A stretch of DNA of 64,000 bases from Zooshikella harenae (lineage in GTDB: Bacteria; Pseudomonadota; Gammaproteobacteria; Pseudomonadales; Zooshikellaceae). The DNA is taken from contig NZ_JAGSOY010000001.1 in NCBI RefSeq assembly GCF_018837975.1, forward strand, positions 62,001-126,000. The letters run 5' to 3'. The translations under genes and the position numbers were made by a program. Below, one piece after another: positions 47,183 to 56,665 of this stretch. Every line of letters starts with the position of its first letter. The first letter of the stretch is position 1. The notes below the pieces were generated by a model, which saw only the letters and a list, made by a program, of their open reading frames with translations, was not told where the DNA came from and searched no databases.

Positions 47183-48325
47183 ATGTCATTAAAGTTACCG
47201 CCTCTAAGCTTATATATTCATATACCCTGGTGTATAAAAAAGTGCCCATATTGTGACTTTAACTCACATACAGCTCAGGATAGCCTCCCCGAAAGGGAAT
47301 ATTGTCAGGCGCTTATTGATGATTTAACGGCTGATCTATACTTAGCTCAAGGGCGTCCACTACAAAGTATTTTTATCGGAGGCGGAACTCCCAGTTTATT
47401 TTCAGCAAAAAGTTTTAATTATTTGCTAAAAGAAATACAGCAGAAAATTCCTTTTACCGATGATATTGAAATCACCCTTGAAGCAAACCCAGGAACCTTT
47501 GAGCAAGCGAAGTTTAGTAGCTATTACCAAATAGGTATTAACCGTTTATCAATTGGCGTGCAAAGTTTTCAGTCCCAACAATTACAACGCTTGGGTAGAA
47601 TTCATAATTCTCAGGAAGCGCTGCGAGCCATCGACATGGCGAAAAAAGCAGGTTTTGACAATATCAACATAGATCTTATGTTTGGCTTGCCACAACAGTC
47701 GATAGATGACGCCCTCTTTGATTTAAACCAGGCTATTTCATTATCACCTATGCATATTTCCTGGTATCAACTGACAATAGAACCCAATACAGTTTTCTTT
47801 TCAAAACCGCCAAAACTACCCGATGATGATAGTCTATTTGCAATCCAGCAAGCTGGTCAGAACCTGCTTCATAAAGCAGGTTTTCAACAGTATGAAATTT
47901 CAGCTTATGCAAAAGAAAAGCATAAATCTGCACATAATATGAATTATTGGGAATTTGGTGACTACTTGGGAATTGGTGCTGGCGCACATGGCAAAATAAC
48001 CTTACCCGACAAAAATAAAATATATCGTTTCTGGAAAACCAGGATGCCCAAAGACTATCTGGACCTTAGTAAAAGTTACTTGGCAGGTAATCGAGATGTT
48101 CTACCAGAAGAACGTCCATTAGAATTTTTAATGAATACTCTACGACTTAATAATGGTGTACCAAGTCACTATTTTTTAGACAGAACTGGCGAACCATTGC
48201 AATCAATTTATAATCAATTAGACTCTGCACAAAAGCAATCTTTGTTAATGCCATTTTCAAATCAACTACAGGCAACTCCAAAAGGACTGCTATACCTTAA
48301 TACACTATTAGAAAACTTTATGTAA
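47183..48325 (+). CDS. hemW: Radical SAM family heme chaperone HemW
   Basis: A 380-residue radical SAM protein. The CIKKCPYC motif (Cys17, Cys21, Cys24) binds the [4Fe-4S] cluster; GGGTPSL, TLEANPGTFE and RLSIGVQSF follow, and a C-terminal HemN-like domain is present. HemW binds heme and inserts it into target proteins; such genes were earlier annotated as coproporphyrinogen oxidase-like. It follows rdgB directly, a conserved pair. Confidence 0.95.
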   Translation: MSLKLPPLSLYIHIPWCIKKCPYCDFNSHTAQDSLPEREYCQALIDDLTADLYLAQGRPLQSIFIGGGTPSLFSAKSFNYLLKEIQQKIPFTDDIEITLEANPGTFEQAKFSSYYQIGINRLSIGVQSFQSQQLQRLGRIHNSQEALRAIDMAKKAGFDNINIDLMFGLPQQSIDDALFDLNQAISLSPMHISWYQLTIEPNTVFFSKPPKLPDDDSLFAIQQAGQNLLHKAGFQQYEISAYAKEKHKSAHNMNYWEFGDYLGIGAGAHGKITLPDKNKIYRFWKTRMPKDYLDLSKSYLAGNRDVLPEERPLEFLMNTLRLNNGVPSHYFLDRTGEPLQSIYNQLDSAQKQSLLMPFSNQLQATPKGLLYLNTLLENFM

Positions 48326-48330
48326 TTAAT

Positions 48331-48657
48331 ATGAATGTAATCATTAGTACAGTAACTTCAATGTCACAGTGGGCACGATCTTATCTTGATGAGATATCCT
48401 TAAGCATTATTGCTGTGCTATTGATGATGTTTGGTAGTCAACTTTCCCGCTACTTACGTAAACGTTTATCATCATTAAATAGTTTCTTAAGGTCATTACT
48501 ACTTATTACTCTTTGTTTAATCTTTAGTGGCCTAGCGATTATCGTTTTTCCTTCATACTTACATGCCGCAATTTCATCATTTAATAACCAAACTTTATTC
48601 CCTGTACTGCTCATCATCTTATGTTTATTGGGTGTTTTGGCTGATAAAAATAATTAG
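48331..48657 (+). CDS. DUF3392 family membrane protein
   Basis: A 108-residue inner-membrane protein with three hydrophobic segments (about 22-40, 56-78 and 88-103) and a basic loop RYLRKRLSSLN between the first two. Length, topology and position next to hemW match DUF3392 proteins of Pseudomonas, whose function is unknown. It begins 5 bp after the hemW stop. Confidence 0.8.
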   Translation: MNVIISTVTSMSQWARSYLDEISLSIIAVLLMMFGSQLSRYLRKRLSSLNSFLRSLLLITLCLIFSGLAIIVFPSYLHAAISSFNNQTLFPVLLIILCLLGVLADKNN

Positions 48658-48790
48658 ATACAGCCCTATAAATAGGCAGTCTAATATTTTTTTAATTGCT
48701 GGATTGATAAACATCTTAATAGTGTTTATTTACTATAAACTTTCAAACCAACAACTAAAAAATCCAGGAAAACACTCTGGTTCTAAATAG

Positions 48791-49573
48791 TCACACATCA
48801 CAACAGGAAAAGCCATTTAATAAAATGGACTTATGCTTTTTAAATGCATATCGATGCTGATTTGAAACTAATCTCACACTACTAAGAATATCTAAAACAA
48901 GTTGTTTTGGAGCACCATCATCAATTATTTTTAGATATTTATTTTGCTCATTTATTGTAGTCACAATTGTTACTCTATACTTAACTTTTCCACGCTTAAC
49001 TTCCATCATATAAGCTGAAATATTATCAATAGTATAATACTCTGGAACACTGATAAGCTGCTCTGACGCTTTATACAAAAATGCCAACCGCCAAATTGTT
49101 TTTTGATATAAATTTTTAGGCTCTTTTATTTTTTTAGTATTCAAATAAGCAATCTTAAAAAGATCAACAGGAACCAATTGATTTTTACCTTGTTTTTCTT
49201 TTGCCGATTTTATCAGGTCCGCATGTTTACCTGCTATAGGTTCTGGCGTCTGTTTTACAGAAATACCAATTCTAAAATCATCATAAAGTAATGAGTAAGA
49301 AGGAAGTCCACCGTAAATATGCTGATAATTAAATCCCTGTGGAATGCTCACCTCAAAAAGCTCATTCGAAATCTTGAGCAAAGATTTACTACTTCTAGCC
49401 TGTGGCCAGTTTTTCTTAACAGCAATCCAATCACACCATTTTACACCTTCACAGGTTTCGTCTGGTGTCGGAAGCTGCAGAACCTTATCGGGCTCTACTG
49501 AGAATGCAGCTCCCTTGGTGGCAAGCAGCATCAATAATATAGGCAGTAAAAGTTTAAATTTTATACACTTCAT
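48791..49573 (-). CDS. Hypothetical secreted protein
   Basis: A 260-residue protein that I do not recognise. It has a basic start and hydrophobic signal peptide (about 1-22, ending G-A-A-F), then a mature region with a C-x5-C pair (ETCEGVKWC, about 40-47) and a Cys pair at the C-terminus, so a periplasmic protein with disulfides is plausible. The mature sequence alternates beta-like stretches; no catalytic motif is visible. It stands alone, convergent with hemW-DUF3392 and upstream of a 900-bp gap. Confidence 0.7.
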   Translation of the reverse strand: MKCIKFKLLLPILLMLLATKGAAFSVEPDKVLQLPTPDETCEGVKWCDWIAVKKNWPQARSSKSLLKISNELFEVSIPQGFNYQHIYGGLPSYSLLYDDFRIGISVKQTPEPIAGKHADLIKSAKEKQGKNQLVPVDLFKIAYLNTKKIKEPKNLYQKTIWRLAFLYKASEQLISVPEYYTIDNISAYMMEVKRGKVKYRVTIVTTINEQNKYLKIIDDGAPKQLVLDILSSVRLVSNQHRYAFKKHKSILLNGFSCCDV

Positions 49574-50477
49574 ATAGTAACTACTATCCGTAATGGTTTG
49601 AACTTCCTTATTGGCGTGATTCTATAGTAGCATTAATTCAATAAAACTGTTACATTATACATTGTTAGTTGTGTATATCTATACACTGAGTAATTCTTAG
49701 GCAACACTCATTTTACTGGATATTCACAAATCTTATACAATAAATTCATATAATTGGTTACAAATTCTCATACTCTCGAAACAAATCATTCTTTTGATTA
49801 TAATCGAGCAGTAAGTGCCAAGTACTAGTATGCAGGTAACTCGATTGAAACAAAAACAAAACTCAGGTTAACCTGGCACTTCTCACTTTATCTTAAAGGT
49901 GCAGGGTACCGAAACTTGCAATGGGTATTTTTGTATACAGAGCCGGATATGCTGCTGTAGTGCCAGTTCCCATTCCCTGAATATATTGATATCTCTTACT
50001 TCTACATTACTGAGTATATGTCTGTAACAGCTTATATCTTAGAGATAATAAACACATACTTGCAGGACATATAAACCAGGAGTGGATAGCTATCAAAAGA
50101 AACCTGCCCTGCTCTTTAACACTTAATTTGTCGTACATAAAGTAATTAAAGAGTATTTGCATAGTCATTTTGTATGCGGTCTTGAGAATTTAATAACGCA
50201 AACTAAATAGTTACAAGGAATACAAACCATGTAATCAGAGGAATCATTTTGAACGGGAGAGTCAATATACGCCCAGGACAGCTATTATTTAACCTGCCAT
50301 ACTTAGCCGTAAAATAAATCGGTTAAAGTTAATGGTATTAACTTAGTTAAGCACATTCTTGGACAAGATTGATGATACTTAACATACAAACCACTTTTAA
50401 CTATTTAAAGTAATCACCAATTTTTTTATCTGTTTCTGTTTGCATAGATAAGGAAGTATTTTCGCAGCAGGTGTATC
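49574..50477. other. Long intergenic region upstream of tdh, 904 bp
   Basis: No gene is visible on either strand. AAGTGCCA (49813-49820) pairs perfectly with TGGCACTT (49874-49881), and between them AGGTAAC can pair with GTTAACC, giving an extended hairpin; the palindrome CAGGTTAACCTG is part of it. A third AGTGCCA occurs near 49955. A non-coding RNA or long tdh leader is possible. The kbl gene that often precedes tdh is not here. Confidence 0.4.
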
Positions 50478-51488
50478 ATGAAGGCTTTAGTAAAATCAAA
50501 ACCTGAACCCGGCCTTTGGATGGAAGATGTGCCCGTACCAACAATTGATCCACATGAAGTTCTTGTGGAAGTTGATGTTACTGCAATTTGTGGCACAGAT
50601 TTACATATCTATAACTGGGACAAATGGGCACAAAAAACAATTCCCGTGCCAATGCATATTGGACATGAATTTGTAGGTCATGTTGTTGAAGTGGGGAAAG
50701 ATGTCAAAAATATTAAAGTAGGTGAGCGTGTTTCAGGAGAAGGCCATATCACCTGCGATTATTGTAAAAATTGCAGAACCGGCAAGTCACACCTATGTGC
50801 ACATACTGTCGGCTTAGGTGTAAACCGTCCAGGTGCTTTTGCGGAGTATGTTTCTCTTCCTGCCAAAAATATTATAAAAGTACCTAAAGAAATCCCTGAT
50901 GAAATTGCCGCTATTTTTGATCCTTTAGGGAATTCAGTACATACAGCCCTTTCCTTTGACCTTATTGGTGAATCCGTATTTATCTCTGGAGCAGGCCCTA
51001 CAGGATTAATGTCTACTCAAATAGCCAAGTATGTTGGTGCAAAAAACATTATTGTTTCAGATGTGAACGAATATCGCTTAGCATTAGCTGATAAAATGGG
51101 TGCAACCCACACTGTAAATGTACTACATACCCCCCTAGACAGTGTAGAGCATGAATATGATATTGCTCTAGAAATGTCAGGCAATGCCTACGCATTGCAA
51201 ACCCTTATAAAAAATATAAGTCATGGCGGCAAAATAGCCTTACTTGGTATATTTCCAGAACATGTTTCTATTGATTGGGACAATGTTATTTTTAAAGGAC
51301 TTCACCTAAAAGGGATTTATGGCAGAGAGATGTTTACAACCTGGCATAAAATGCTGGCTCTACTACAAAGCGGTTTGCCTATTTCTCCAGTCATTACTCA
51401 CCATTATCACATAGATGAGTTCCAGTCTGGTTTTGAAATTATGAACTCCAGAAACTGCGGAAAAGTAATTTTAAACTGGAAGAAATAG
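50478..51488 (+). CDS. tdh: L-threonine 3-dehydrogenase
   Basis: A 336-residue zinc-dependent medium-chain dehydrogenase oxidising threonine to 2-amino-3-ketobutyrate. Catalytic zinc ligands Cys38 (AICGTD) and His63-Glu64 (GHE), structural zinc Cys in [15 protein letters not shown], and the Rossmann motif GAGPTGLMS are present; [11 protein letters not shown] is typical of Tdh. Slightly shorter than the E. coli enzyme. The partner kbl (2-amino-3-ketobutyrate CoA ligase) is not next to it. Confidence 0.95.
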   Translation: MKALVKSKPEPGLWMEDVPVPTIDPHEVLVEVDVTAICGTDLHIYNWDKWAQKTIPVPMHIGHEFVGHVVEVGKDVKNIKVGERVSGEGHITCDYCKNCRTGKSHLCAHTVGLGVNRPGAFAEYVSLPAKNIIKVPKEIPDEIAAIFDPLGNSVHTALSFDLIGESVFISGAGPTGLMSTQIAKYVGAKNIIVSDVNEYRLALADKMGATHTVNVLHTPLDSVEHEYDIALEMSGNAYALQTLIKNISHGGKIALLGIFPEHVSIDWDNVIFKGLHLKGIYGREMFTTWHKMLALLQSGLPISPVITHHYHIDEFQSGFEIMNSRNCGKVILNWKK

Positions 51489-51572
51489 AATATCTTACTT
51501 TGAAAGGATATTTGTACAATACAGCATCTTTACAGCTGTTGAGTATAAATTAATCAACAAGGACGTTTAGCA

Positions 51573-51600
51573 ACACTCATTCTTCCCCCTCAATGAGTGT
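51573..51600 (+). terminator. Putative terminator after tdh
   Basis: A perfect 9-bp stem (ACACTCATT / AATGAGTGT) with a 10-base C/T-rich loop, 84 bp past the tdh stop. What follows is ATAAATATT rather than a T-run, so intrinsic termination would be weak. Confidence 0.4.
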
Positions 51601-51960
51601 ATAAATATTATCCAATATTGGCTAAAAAGATTACCGATGATAGTTAACAGTAACAACCCCAAAGACAATAGTTGACCCACACCTAAACAACACATCGAAC
51701 CAGTTCAAATTAAAAATTATTTTGTTGATTTGATTCAACCTATCAGAATGAACTAGTTTCAAGTCGTAGGCCTATATTGTCTAATAGTCATCAGTTGTTA
51801 GACCACAATATATCGTGTGACATTTTTGTAGTAGAAGCAAGCAGCTATCAAAACTAATGCTTCACTTTCCTACAAAGCGTAACCAAAAAAAACATACGTG
51901 TATTAGCTACTATTGATTAGATTGATTTTAGCAATAAGAGACCTTTGATAAGGCAGTACA
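51601..51960. other. Intergenic region upstream of the pseudo-receiver gene
   Basis: About 360 bp without a gene. An imperfect hairpin at 51773-51811 has ATATTG-TCTAA on the left and its complement with a 2-base bulge on the right, around a 12- to 13-base loop. It lies about 150 bp before the next start codon and may be a leader structure or a protein-binding dyad. Confidence 0.35.
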
Positions 51961-52746
51961 ATGAATAAAACCATTGATAATATTAATAGCTCACTTTCTA
52001 ATCAACAGGTAAACATACCACTAGCCCCAGTCAATCCTTTACAATCAGACCAACGATCTCTCATCATTGGGGATAGCTTATGTGCTTCAAAGTTACTGGA
52101 GATACTCAGTAATCACTTACCTATTGATGTTTTAGTTGCAACCGACTCAACTTCAGCAATTAAAATGTTAGCCTCTTACCAACCTACCCTTATTTTCATT
52201 TGCTCTGATATAAAAGGACTTACCTGCTTAAGCATGCTTAAAATGCTGAAAGATAATCTTAGCAACAAAGAAACACCCATTATCATTATCAACGAACGTG
52301 GAGAAAACTACTTAAGCGAACTTGCCCCCATTCTAGGAGCCAGTGCATGTGTTAATATTCCTTTCAGATCCAAAGAAATTACTGACTTAGTTACTCAATA
52401 CTTACCTGAAGCGACACACAGCAATACATACAACGTAAGATTACTAATTCAGTGTACAGAGAAAAGACAAAAAGTTGCTCGCTCTTTAACTCAATATGGC
52501 TACCAACCTCATTTTTACGATGTAAATAATCTAAACATTCCGCAACTTGAGTCAGTGAGTGGTGTGTGGATAGTTGACTACGAAGATGATGAGGTCTTCG
52601 GCTTTGTGGAAGAACTACTTGAGTACGAAAATACTTCTGTTCTTTTTGGAGTAGACGAACCACCAATGGGTACTGAAAATAAACACCTTTTTACATTATG
52701 GCAGCAGCGACTTATTAACAAAGTGCTCTCTGCGAGTAGTAATTAA
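51961..52746 (+). CDS. Two-domain degenerate receiver protein with a ChpB-N-like domain
   Basis: A 261-residue cytoplasmic protein. Residues 33-148 look like a response-regulator receiver (LIIGDS start, TLIFICSDIKGL, PIIIINERGE, GASACVNIPF), but the usual phospho-Asp position reads Cys81 with Asp83 two places later and the conserved Lys before Pro is missing, so normal phosphorylation is doubtful. Residues 158-256 align without large gaps to residues 12-110 of ChpB in this window, sharing the pattern VW(I/F)(V/I)D, (D/E)(D/E)LL, VLFG-x2-E-P and W-(Q/E)-x-R-(L/I). It may be an adaptor in pilus chemosensing (inference). Its stop is 1 bp from that of the convergent phosphatase gene. Confidence 0.75.
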   Translation: MNKTIDNINSSLSNQQVNIPLAPVNPLQSDQRSLIIGDSLCASKLLEILSNHLPIDVLVATDSTSAIKMLASYQPTLIFICSDIKGLTCLSMLKMLKDNLSNKETPIIIINERGENYLSELAPILGASACVNIPFRSKEITDLVTQYLPEATHSNTYNVRLLIQCTEKRQKVARSLTQYGYQPHFYDVNNLNIPQLESVSGVWIVDYEDDEVFGFVEELLEYENTSVLFGVDEPPMGTENKHLFTLWQQRLINKVLSASSN

Positions 52747-52747
52747 A

Positions 52748-53584
52748 TTATTGATTAAAATATTGCTCTCGTATTTTCAATTTTTGTGCATTCGAAGTAT
52801 TCCACTGATAATTATATAATGCTCCCTCCCAGTCCCCATAAACAGGATTAGGCAACATAATAAAACGCTTACCAAACTCACTACCCATCATATCAACAGC
52901 ATCATTTCGTTGTATCGTCGGTTTATCAGTAAAAATCAATGAAAAATCATTTAAATTATCGCCTATTAATAAAATAACTTCATGAGTTTGTTCAACTCTA
53001 TCTCTTCTTGGTTGTTTATTCCCTGAAGCTTTCTTTAACAATAAGTGATGCTGATCAGCAAATGGGAACTCCATTTTCACCATGTTATCAATTGTTGCTG
53101 TCAGTCCATCCCTCATAGATCTATTACTAATATAAAAGACCTCAACGCCTCGAAACCTTGCGTATTTCAAAAATGCTAAAGCTCCAGGCACAGCTTGTGC
53201 GGTTGATTCCCCCACCCATGCTTTCCAACCACTGGGAAATGCCTCTCCTTCAGCAATAAGACGATTAAAGTAGGGAACATTTGACAATACTGTTTCATCT
53301 ATATCAACAATAATAGCCAATGGCTTATCTATACCCCGATGGTAAGACAACCGCCTATCAAGCTGAAGTTTTGCGATATTAAACGCTTGATGACATAAAG
53401 CACGGTACTCACCTGCACTATAGACCCACAACGCACTCAATATAGACTGTTGTGCTAATTGTTGCTTATCAGTACTAAAGGTATTATTCGATGTGGCACA
53501 ACCAGTAATGCCTGGACCCATTAGGCTTAAAAGCATAACCCATAACAATAATAAACGTGAGCGCACCTTGTAAGCCAATACCAT
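52748..53584 (-). CDS. 5'-nucleotidase / acid phosphatase, lipoprotein e(P4) family
   Basis: A 278-residue HAD-superfamily class C acid phosphatase. The signal ends in a lipobox I-T-G-C followed by A-T-S, so the enzyme is an outer-membrane lipoprotein. Motif I DIDETVLSN supplies the two catalytic Asp; ISNRS is motif II and GDNLNDF the last acidic motif. Homologues dephosphorylate nucleotide monophosphates and NMN to allow uptake of the nucleoside. The start at 53584 has AAGGGA 9-10 bases upstream; an extension to 53620 is possible but would precede the signal awkwardly. Confidence 0.92.
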   Translation of the reverse strand: MVLAYKVRSRLLLLWVMLLSLMGPGITGCATSNNTFSTDKQQLAQQSILSALWVYSAGEYRALCHQAFNIAKLQLDRRLSYHRGIDKPLAIIVDIDETVLSNVPYFNRLIAEGEAFPSGWKAWVGESTAQAVPGALAFLKYARFRGVEVFYISNRSMRDGLTATIDNMVKMEFPFADQHHLLLKKASGNKQPRRDRVEQTHEVILLIGDNLNDFSLIFTDKPTIQRNDAVDMMGSEFGKRFIMLPNPVYGDWEGALYNYQWNTSNAQKLKIREQYFNQ

Positions 53585-53860
53585 AATCTGATTCCCTTCT
53601 ACTCTCAAGAAGTTTACCAAATAAGATTAGCCAATAGCGTAAATCTTAACCTAACAGTTAGGTTACTTAATCGTGGCATTAATATTTATTACTTATTGTA
53701 GTGTATAACTATACTTTAATTTTTATATTTGTTTATAAACAACAACTAATAATATACTACTAGAAGTGGAAAAAATGAAAAAAGTATATGTTATAATAAG
53801 CCACCAAAATAATATAGTTACTATTTTGGACTAACCAACTTTTATTAAGAAAAAAATGCT

Positions 53861-54460
53861 ATGCCAACAATTTATGATTTAAAACCTAAATTTCAACAAC
53901 TATTACAACCTATCGTTAATAAGCTTGCACAAGCTGGATATACGCCAAACCAAGTAACTATTTCCGCATTAATTATGTCAATTATTTTTGGGAGTTTAGT
54001 TGCATTATTCCCTGCAAACACAGCTCTATTATTACTACTTCCTTTTGTCTTATTCATAAGAATGGCGCTTAATGCAATTGACGGTTTATTAGCTAGACAA
54101 CACAACATGGAAACAAAACTTGGACAATTAATTAATGAGTTAAGCGATATTATTTCGGATACAGCTTTATATCTTCCCTTTGCACTTATTGAAAATACCT
54201 ATGCGCCTTTCGTCATCATCTTCGTAATACTAGCAATTGTTGCAGAAACAACAGGTATCCTTGCGATGGTTATAAGTCATCATCGGGCTTATGATGGGCC
54301 AATGGGTAAAAGTGACCGGGCTTTTTCATTTGGATTGCTAGCTATTTTACTTTCCTTTAGCACACCAACCTATTTAATCAATTGCCTATTAGCTGTTCTT
54401 ATGATCCTCTCGCTATTAACAATAACAAACCGTTGCAAAGCAGCATTATCAGTAAATTAA
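53861..54460 (+). CDS. CDP-alcohol phosphatidyltransferase family protein, YnbA-like
   Basis: A 199-residue membrane enzyme with about five to six helices. The family motif D-x2-D-G-x2-A-R-x8-G-x3-D-x3-D appears as N71-x2-D74-G-x2-A-R-x8-G88-x3-N92-E-x2-D96: the first and third metal-binding Asp are Asn. I recall the same replacement in the YnbA subfamily (consensus LNAIDG...LNEL-x-D), so the gene is probably intact with changed chemistry or substrate. The ynbB-type CDP-diacylglycerol synthase gene found beside ynbA in E. coli is not adjacent. Substrate unknown. Confidence 0.85.
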   Translation: MPTIYDLKPKFQQLLQPIVNKLAQAGYTPNQVTISALIMSIIFGSLVALFPANTALLLLLPFVLFIRMALNAIDGLLARQHNMETKLGQLINELSDIISDTALYLPFALIENTYAPFVIIFVILAIVAETTGILAMVISHHRAYDGPMGKSDRAFSFGLLAILLSFSTPTYLINCLLAVLMILSLLTITNRCKAALSVN

Positions 54461-54576
54461 CAACACCTAATAAATAATCACCTTAATATTTAGGCTGGCC
54501 GAATATACAGCAATTAAACTATTGACATAATATGTCTTATTTCGTAAGGTATCTACTGCGACTTCAGGAGGTTCCT

Positions 54577-54963
54577 ATGACAGCCCCAACGCATGATAGC
54601 TTTATACAAGCATACCACAAAGGCAATGTTCGTATTCAGTTTGATATGGAGCAAGCATTAGAAATACTCTTGCAACATCAGACTGATCCCAATATTCACA
54701 AAGCCTTCTTAAAGCTGAAAAAAGCTAAAAAGAATACTAAGTGGCTACTTGCTGGTGGATTAATTGCTTTATTAACACCATTTAAAGCGCTCTGTTTCCT
54801 TGTTCTACTATTCCTAGCACTCATGTATCTGGGAGAACGTTACGCAAGAACTTATATCACACGAGAGATGTTATCTAATGAAACTTTTTATAACGAAATG
54901 ATAAAACAAAAGGTTGTAAATATAATTGTAAATCAATCTAGCAACTCAATACCAGAAATGTAG
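54577..54963 (+). CDS. Small membrane protein of unknown function
   Basis: A 128-residue protein not matching a family I know. A polar N-terminal third is followed by a Lys-rich stretch (about 48-56) and two adjacent hydrophobic segments (about 57-70 and 72-85), then a charged C-terminal tail. AGGAGG lies 6 bases before the ATG at 54577, a near-perfect ribosome site, so the earlier ATG at 54532 is rejected. It lies 116 bp after the phosphatidyltransferase gene on the same strand and may be co-expressed with it. Confidence 0.7.
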   Translation: MTAPTHDSFIQAYHKGNVRIQFDMEQALEILLQHQTDPNIHKAFLKLKKAKKNTKWLLAGGLIALLTPFKALCFLVLLFLALMYLGERYARTYITREMLSNETFYNEMIKQKVVNIIVNQSSNSIPEM

Positions 54964-55162
54964 TGATACAGCACTCATATCATATTCGAGTTGTACTTCG
55001 ATTGGGTCCATATCTTGAAAATAATCTTTACTAGCAAACAGCCAAGGAAGGCAAATTATCACTTTTCATATACGTCACAAAAAATACTCTTCGCACAGGA
55101 TATACTAACGTTAATGAATCACTGTATATAATTTATCTGTGAAATTTTTTATTACCAAATAA

Positions 55163-55220
55163 AGCGAGTACTTCATTTATACCTACTCAAAAAGAATACA
55201 TTATTAATAAAGTACTCGCT
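55163..55220 (-). terminator. 11-bp inverted repeat downstream of sdaA, possible terminator
   Basis: AGCGAGTACTT (55163-55173) pairs perfectly with AAGTACTCGCT (55210-55220) over a 36-base loop. On the minus strand the second arm is followed by TTTATTTGG. Position 48 bp beyond the sdaA stop suggests transcript end formation; the long loop is unusual. The 304-bp gap 54964-55267 holds nothing else clear. Confidence 0.4.
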
Positions 55221-55267
55221 GATAGCTCCGTTAACAAATAATGTCGTTATAAACAAAGGAAACTAGT

Positions 55268-56632
55268 TTAACAACGTGCAATAATTTTAACAGCAAGTCC
55301 TCCTTGAGACGTTTCTCGATACTTACTATGCATATCCTTTCCTGTTTCATACATAGTTTCTATTACTTTATCAAGAGAGACTTTTGGAGAAGATGAGCGA
55401 CGCAATGCCATTCGACTTGCATTAATTGCTTTCACTGCAGCTAAAGCATTGCGCTCAATACAAGGTACTTGTACTTGCCCAGCAACAGGATCACAGGTTA
55501 ATCCTAGGTTATGCTCCATGCCTATCTCTCCAGCAACAGCAACTTGCTGTGGTGAACCGCCCATAATTTCGGTCAGCCCAGCAGCCGCCATAGAGCATGC
55601 TACTCCCACCTCTCCCTGGCAACCAACTTCTGCGCCAGATATTGATGCATTCATTTTATATAACTGACCAATACCACCTGCAGCCATGAAATAAGCGTTC
55701 AATTCCAAATCTCCTACAGGATGAACAAACTTATCATAGTAAGCCAAAACAGCAGGTATTATTCCTGCTGCACCATTTGTTGGTGCTGTCACAATCCTGC
55801 CACCAGCAGCATTTTCTTCACTCACTGCCAATGCATACATATTAACCCAGTCTAAAATTGTCATCGGGTCAACAGAAAGCGCATTATTTGCAGAGAGATA
55901 ACGATGTAAGGCTGCAGCCCGACGAGGCACTTTAATTGGGCCAGGAAGATACCCTTCAGTCTCTATTCCTCGAGCAATTGCTTGCTGCATTACATTCCAT
56001 ATTACTTTCAATTTAGCCGCAACAGCTGACTTTTCATAAAATGAGAGTTCATTTAAGTAAATAACTCGACTTAAACTTAACCCATGTTTATCACATTGAA
56101 GCAATAACTCTTCTGCAGATCTGAATTTATATGGAAGCTCTTGTTCTGTGGGAGTAGCATCCCTACTGTACTCTTCATCCGTGACAACATACCCACCACC
56201 GATAGAATAATATATTTCTTTTATCTGCTGATTCTGCCCAGTTTTGGCTATAAAGCGCATACCATTTTCATGTTTTGGTAATGGCTCAGGAATAAAAGAA
56301 ATACTACGAGAAAACCAAGGGACCGATGGTCCCCCTGGTAAATCAAGTTTTTGGTTATCGGCAACGCTTGCCAGCAATTCAGTGATTATTTCTGTAGGAA
56401 CACTATCAGGCTTGTAACCAAGTAAACCAAGAATAACTGCCTGGTCAGTACCATGCCCCTTGCCCGTTAAAGCTAATGAGCCATACAGTTCAACCCGGAT
56501 AGAGGTTACCTGAGATAGCTTTCCCTGCTTTGCCAGCTTTCCTATAAATTGATAAGCGGCAAGCATGGGACCAACAGTATGCGAACTTGATGGTCCAATC
56601 CCTACTTTGAATAAGTCAAGAACACTAAACAT
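55268..56632 (-). CDS. sdaA: L-serine ammonia-lyase, iron-sulfur type
   Basis: A 454-residue [4Fe-4S] L-serine dehydratase (single-chain form) converting serine to pyruvate and ammonia. The N-terminal beta domain starts with [17 protein letters not shown]; the catalytic part shows [14 protein letters not shown], the [18 protein letters not shown] stretch and [11 protein letters not shown], which hold cluster Cys residues. It lies 33 bp downstream of sdaC in a uptake-plus-degradation operon. sdaA and sdaB paralogues cannot be distinguished here. Confidence 0.95.
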   Translation of the reverse strand: MFSVLDLFKVGIGPSSSHTVGPMLAAYQFIGKLAKQGKLSQVTSIRVELYGSLALTGKGHGTDQAVILGLLGYKPDSVPTEIITELLASVADNQKLDLPGGPSVPWFSRSISFIPEPLPKHENGMRFIAKTGQNQQIKEIYYSIGGGYVVTDEEYSRDATPTEQELPYKFRSAEELLLQCDKHGLSLSRVIYLNELSFYEKSAVAAKLKVIWNVMQQAIARGIETEGYLPGPIKVPRRAAALHRYLSANNALSVDPMTILDWVNMYALAVSEENAAGGRIVTAPTNGAAGIIPAVLAYYDKFVHPVGDLELNAYFMAAGGIGQLYKMNASISGAEVGCQGEVGVACSMAAAGLTEIMGGSPQQVAVAGEIGMEHNLGLTCDPVAGQVQVPCIERNALAAVKAINASRMALRRSSSPKVSLDKVIETMYETGKDMHSKYRETSQGGLAVKIIARC

Positions 56633-56665
56633 GATGCCTACTCCACAAGGCCATTAAAGGACCTG

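Noticed and set aside
48563-48790. 75-codon hydrophobic frame overlapping the end of the DUF3392 gene
   Set aside because: Its start lies inside the DUF3392 frame without a ribosome site; the part beyond has no ATG.
49700-51582. 12-bp sequence GCAACACTCATT on both sides of tdh
   Set aside because: A 12-base match is expected many times by chance in 64 kb; flanks do not match, so no mobile element or att site is claimed.
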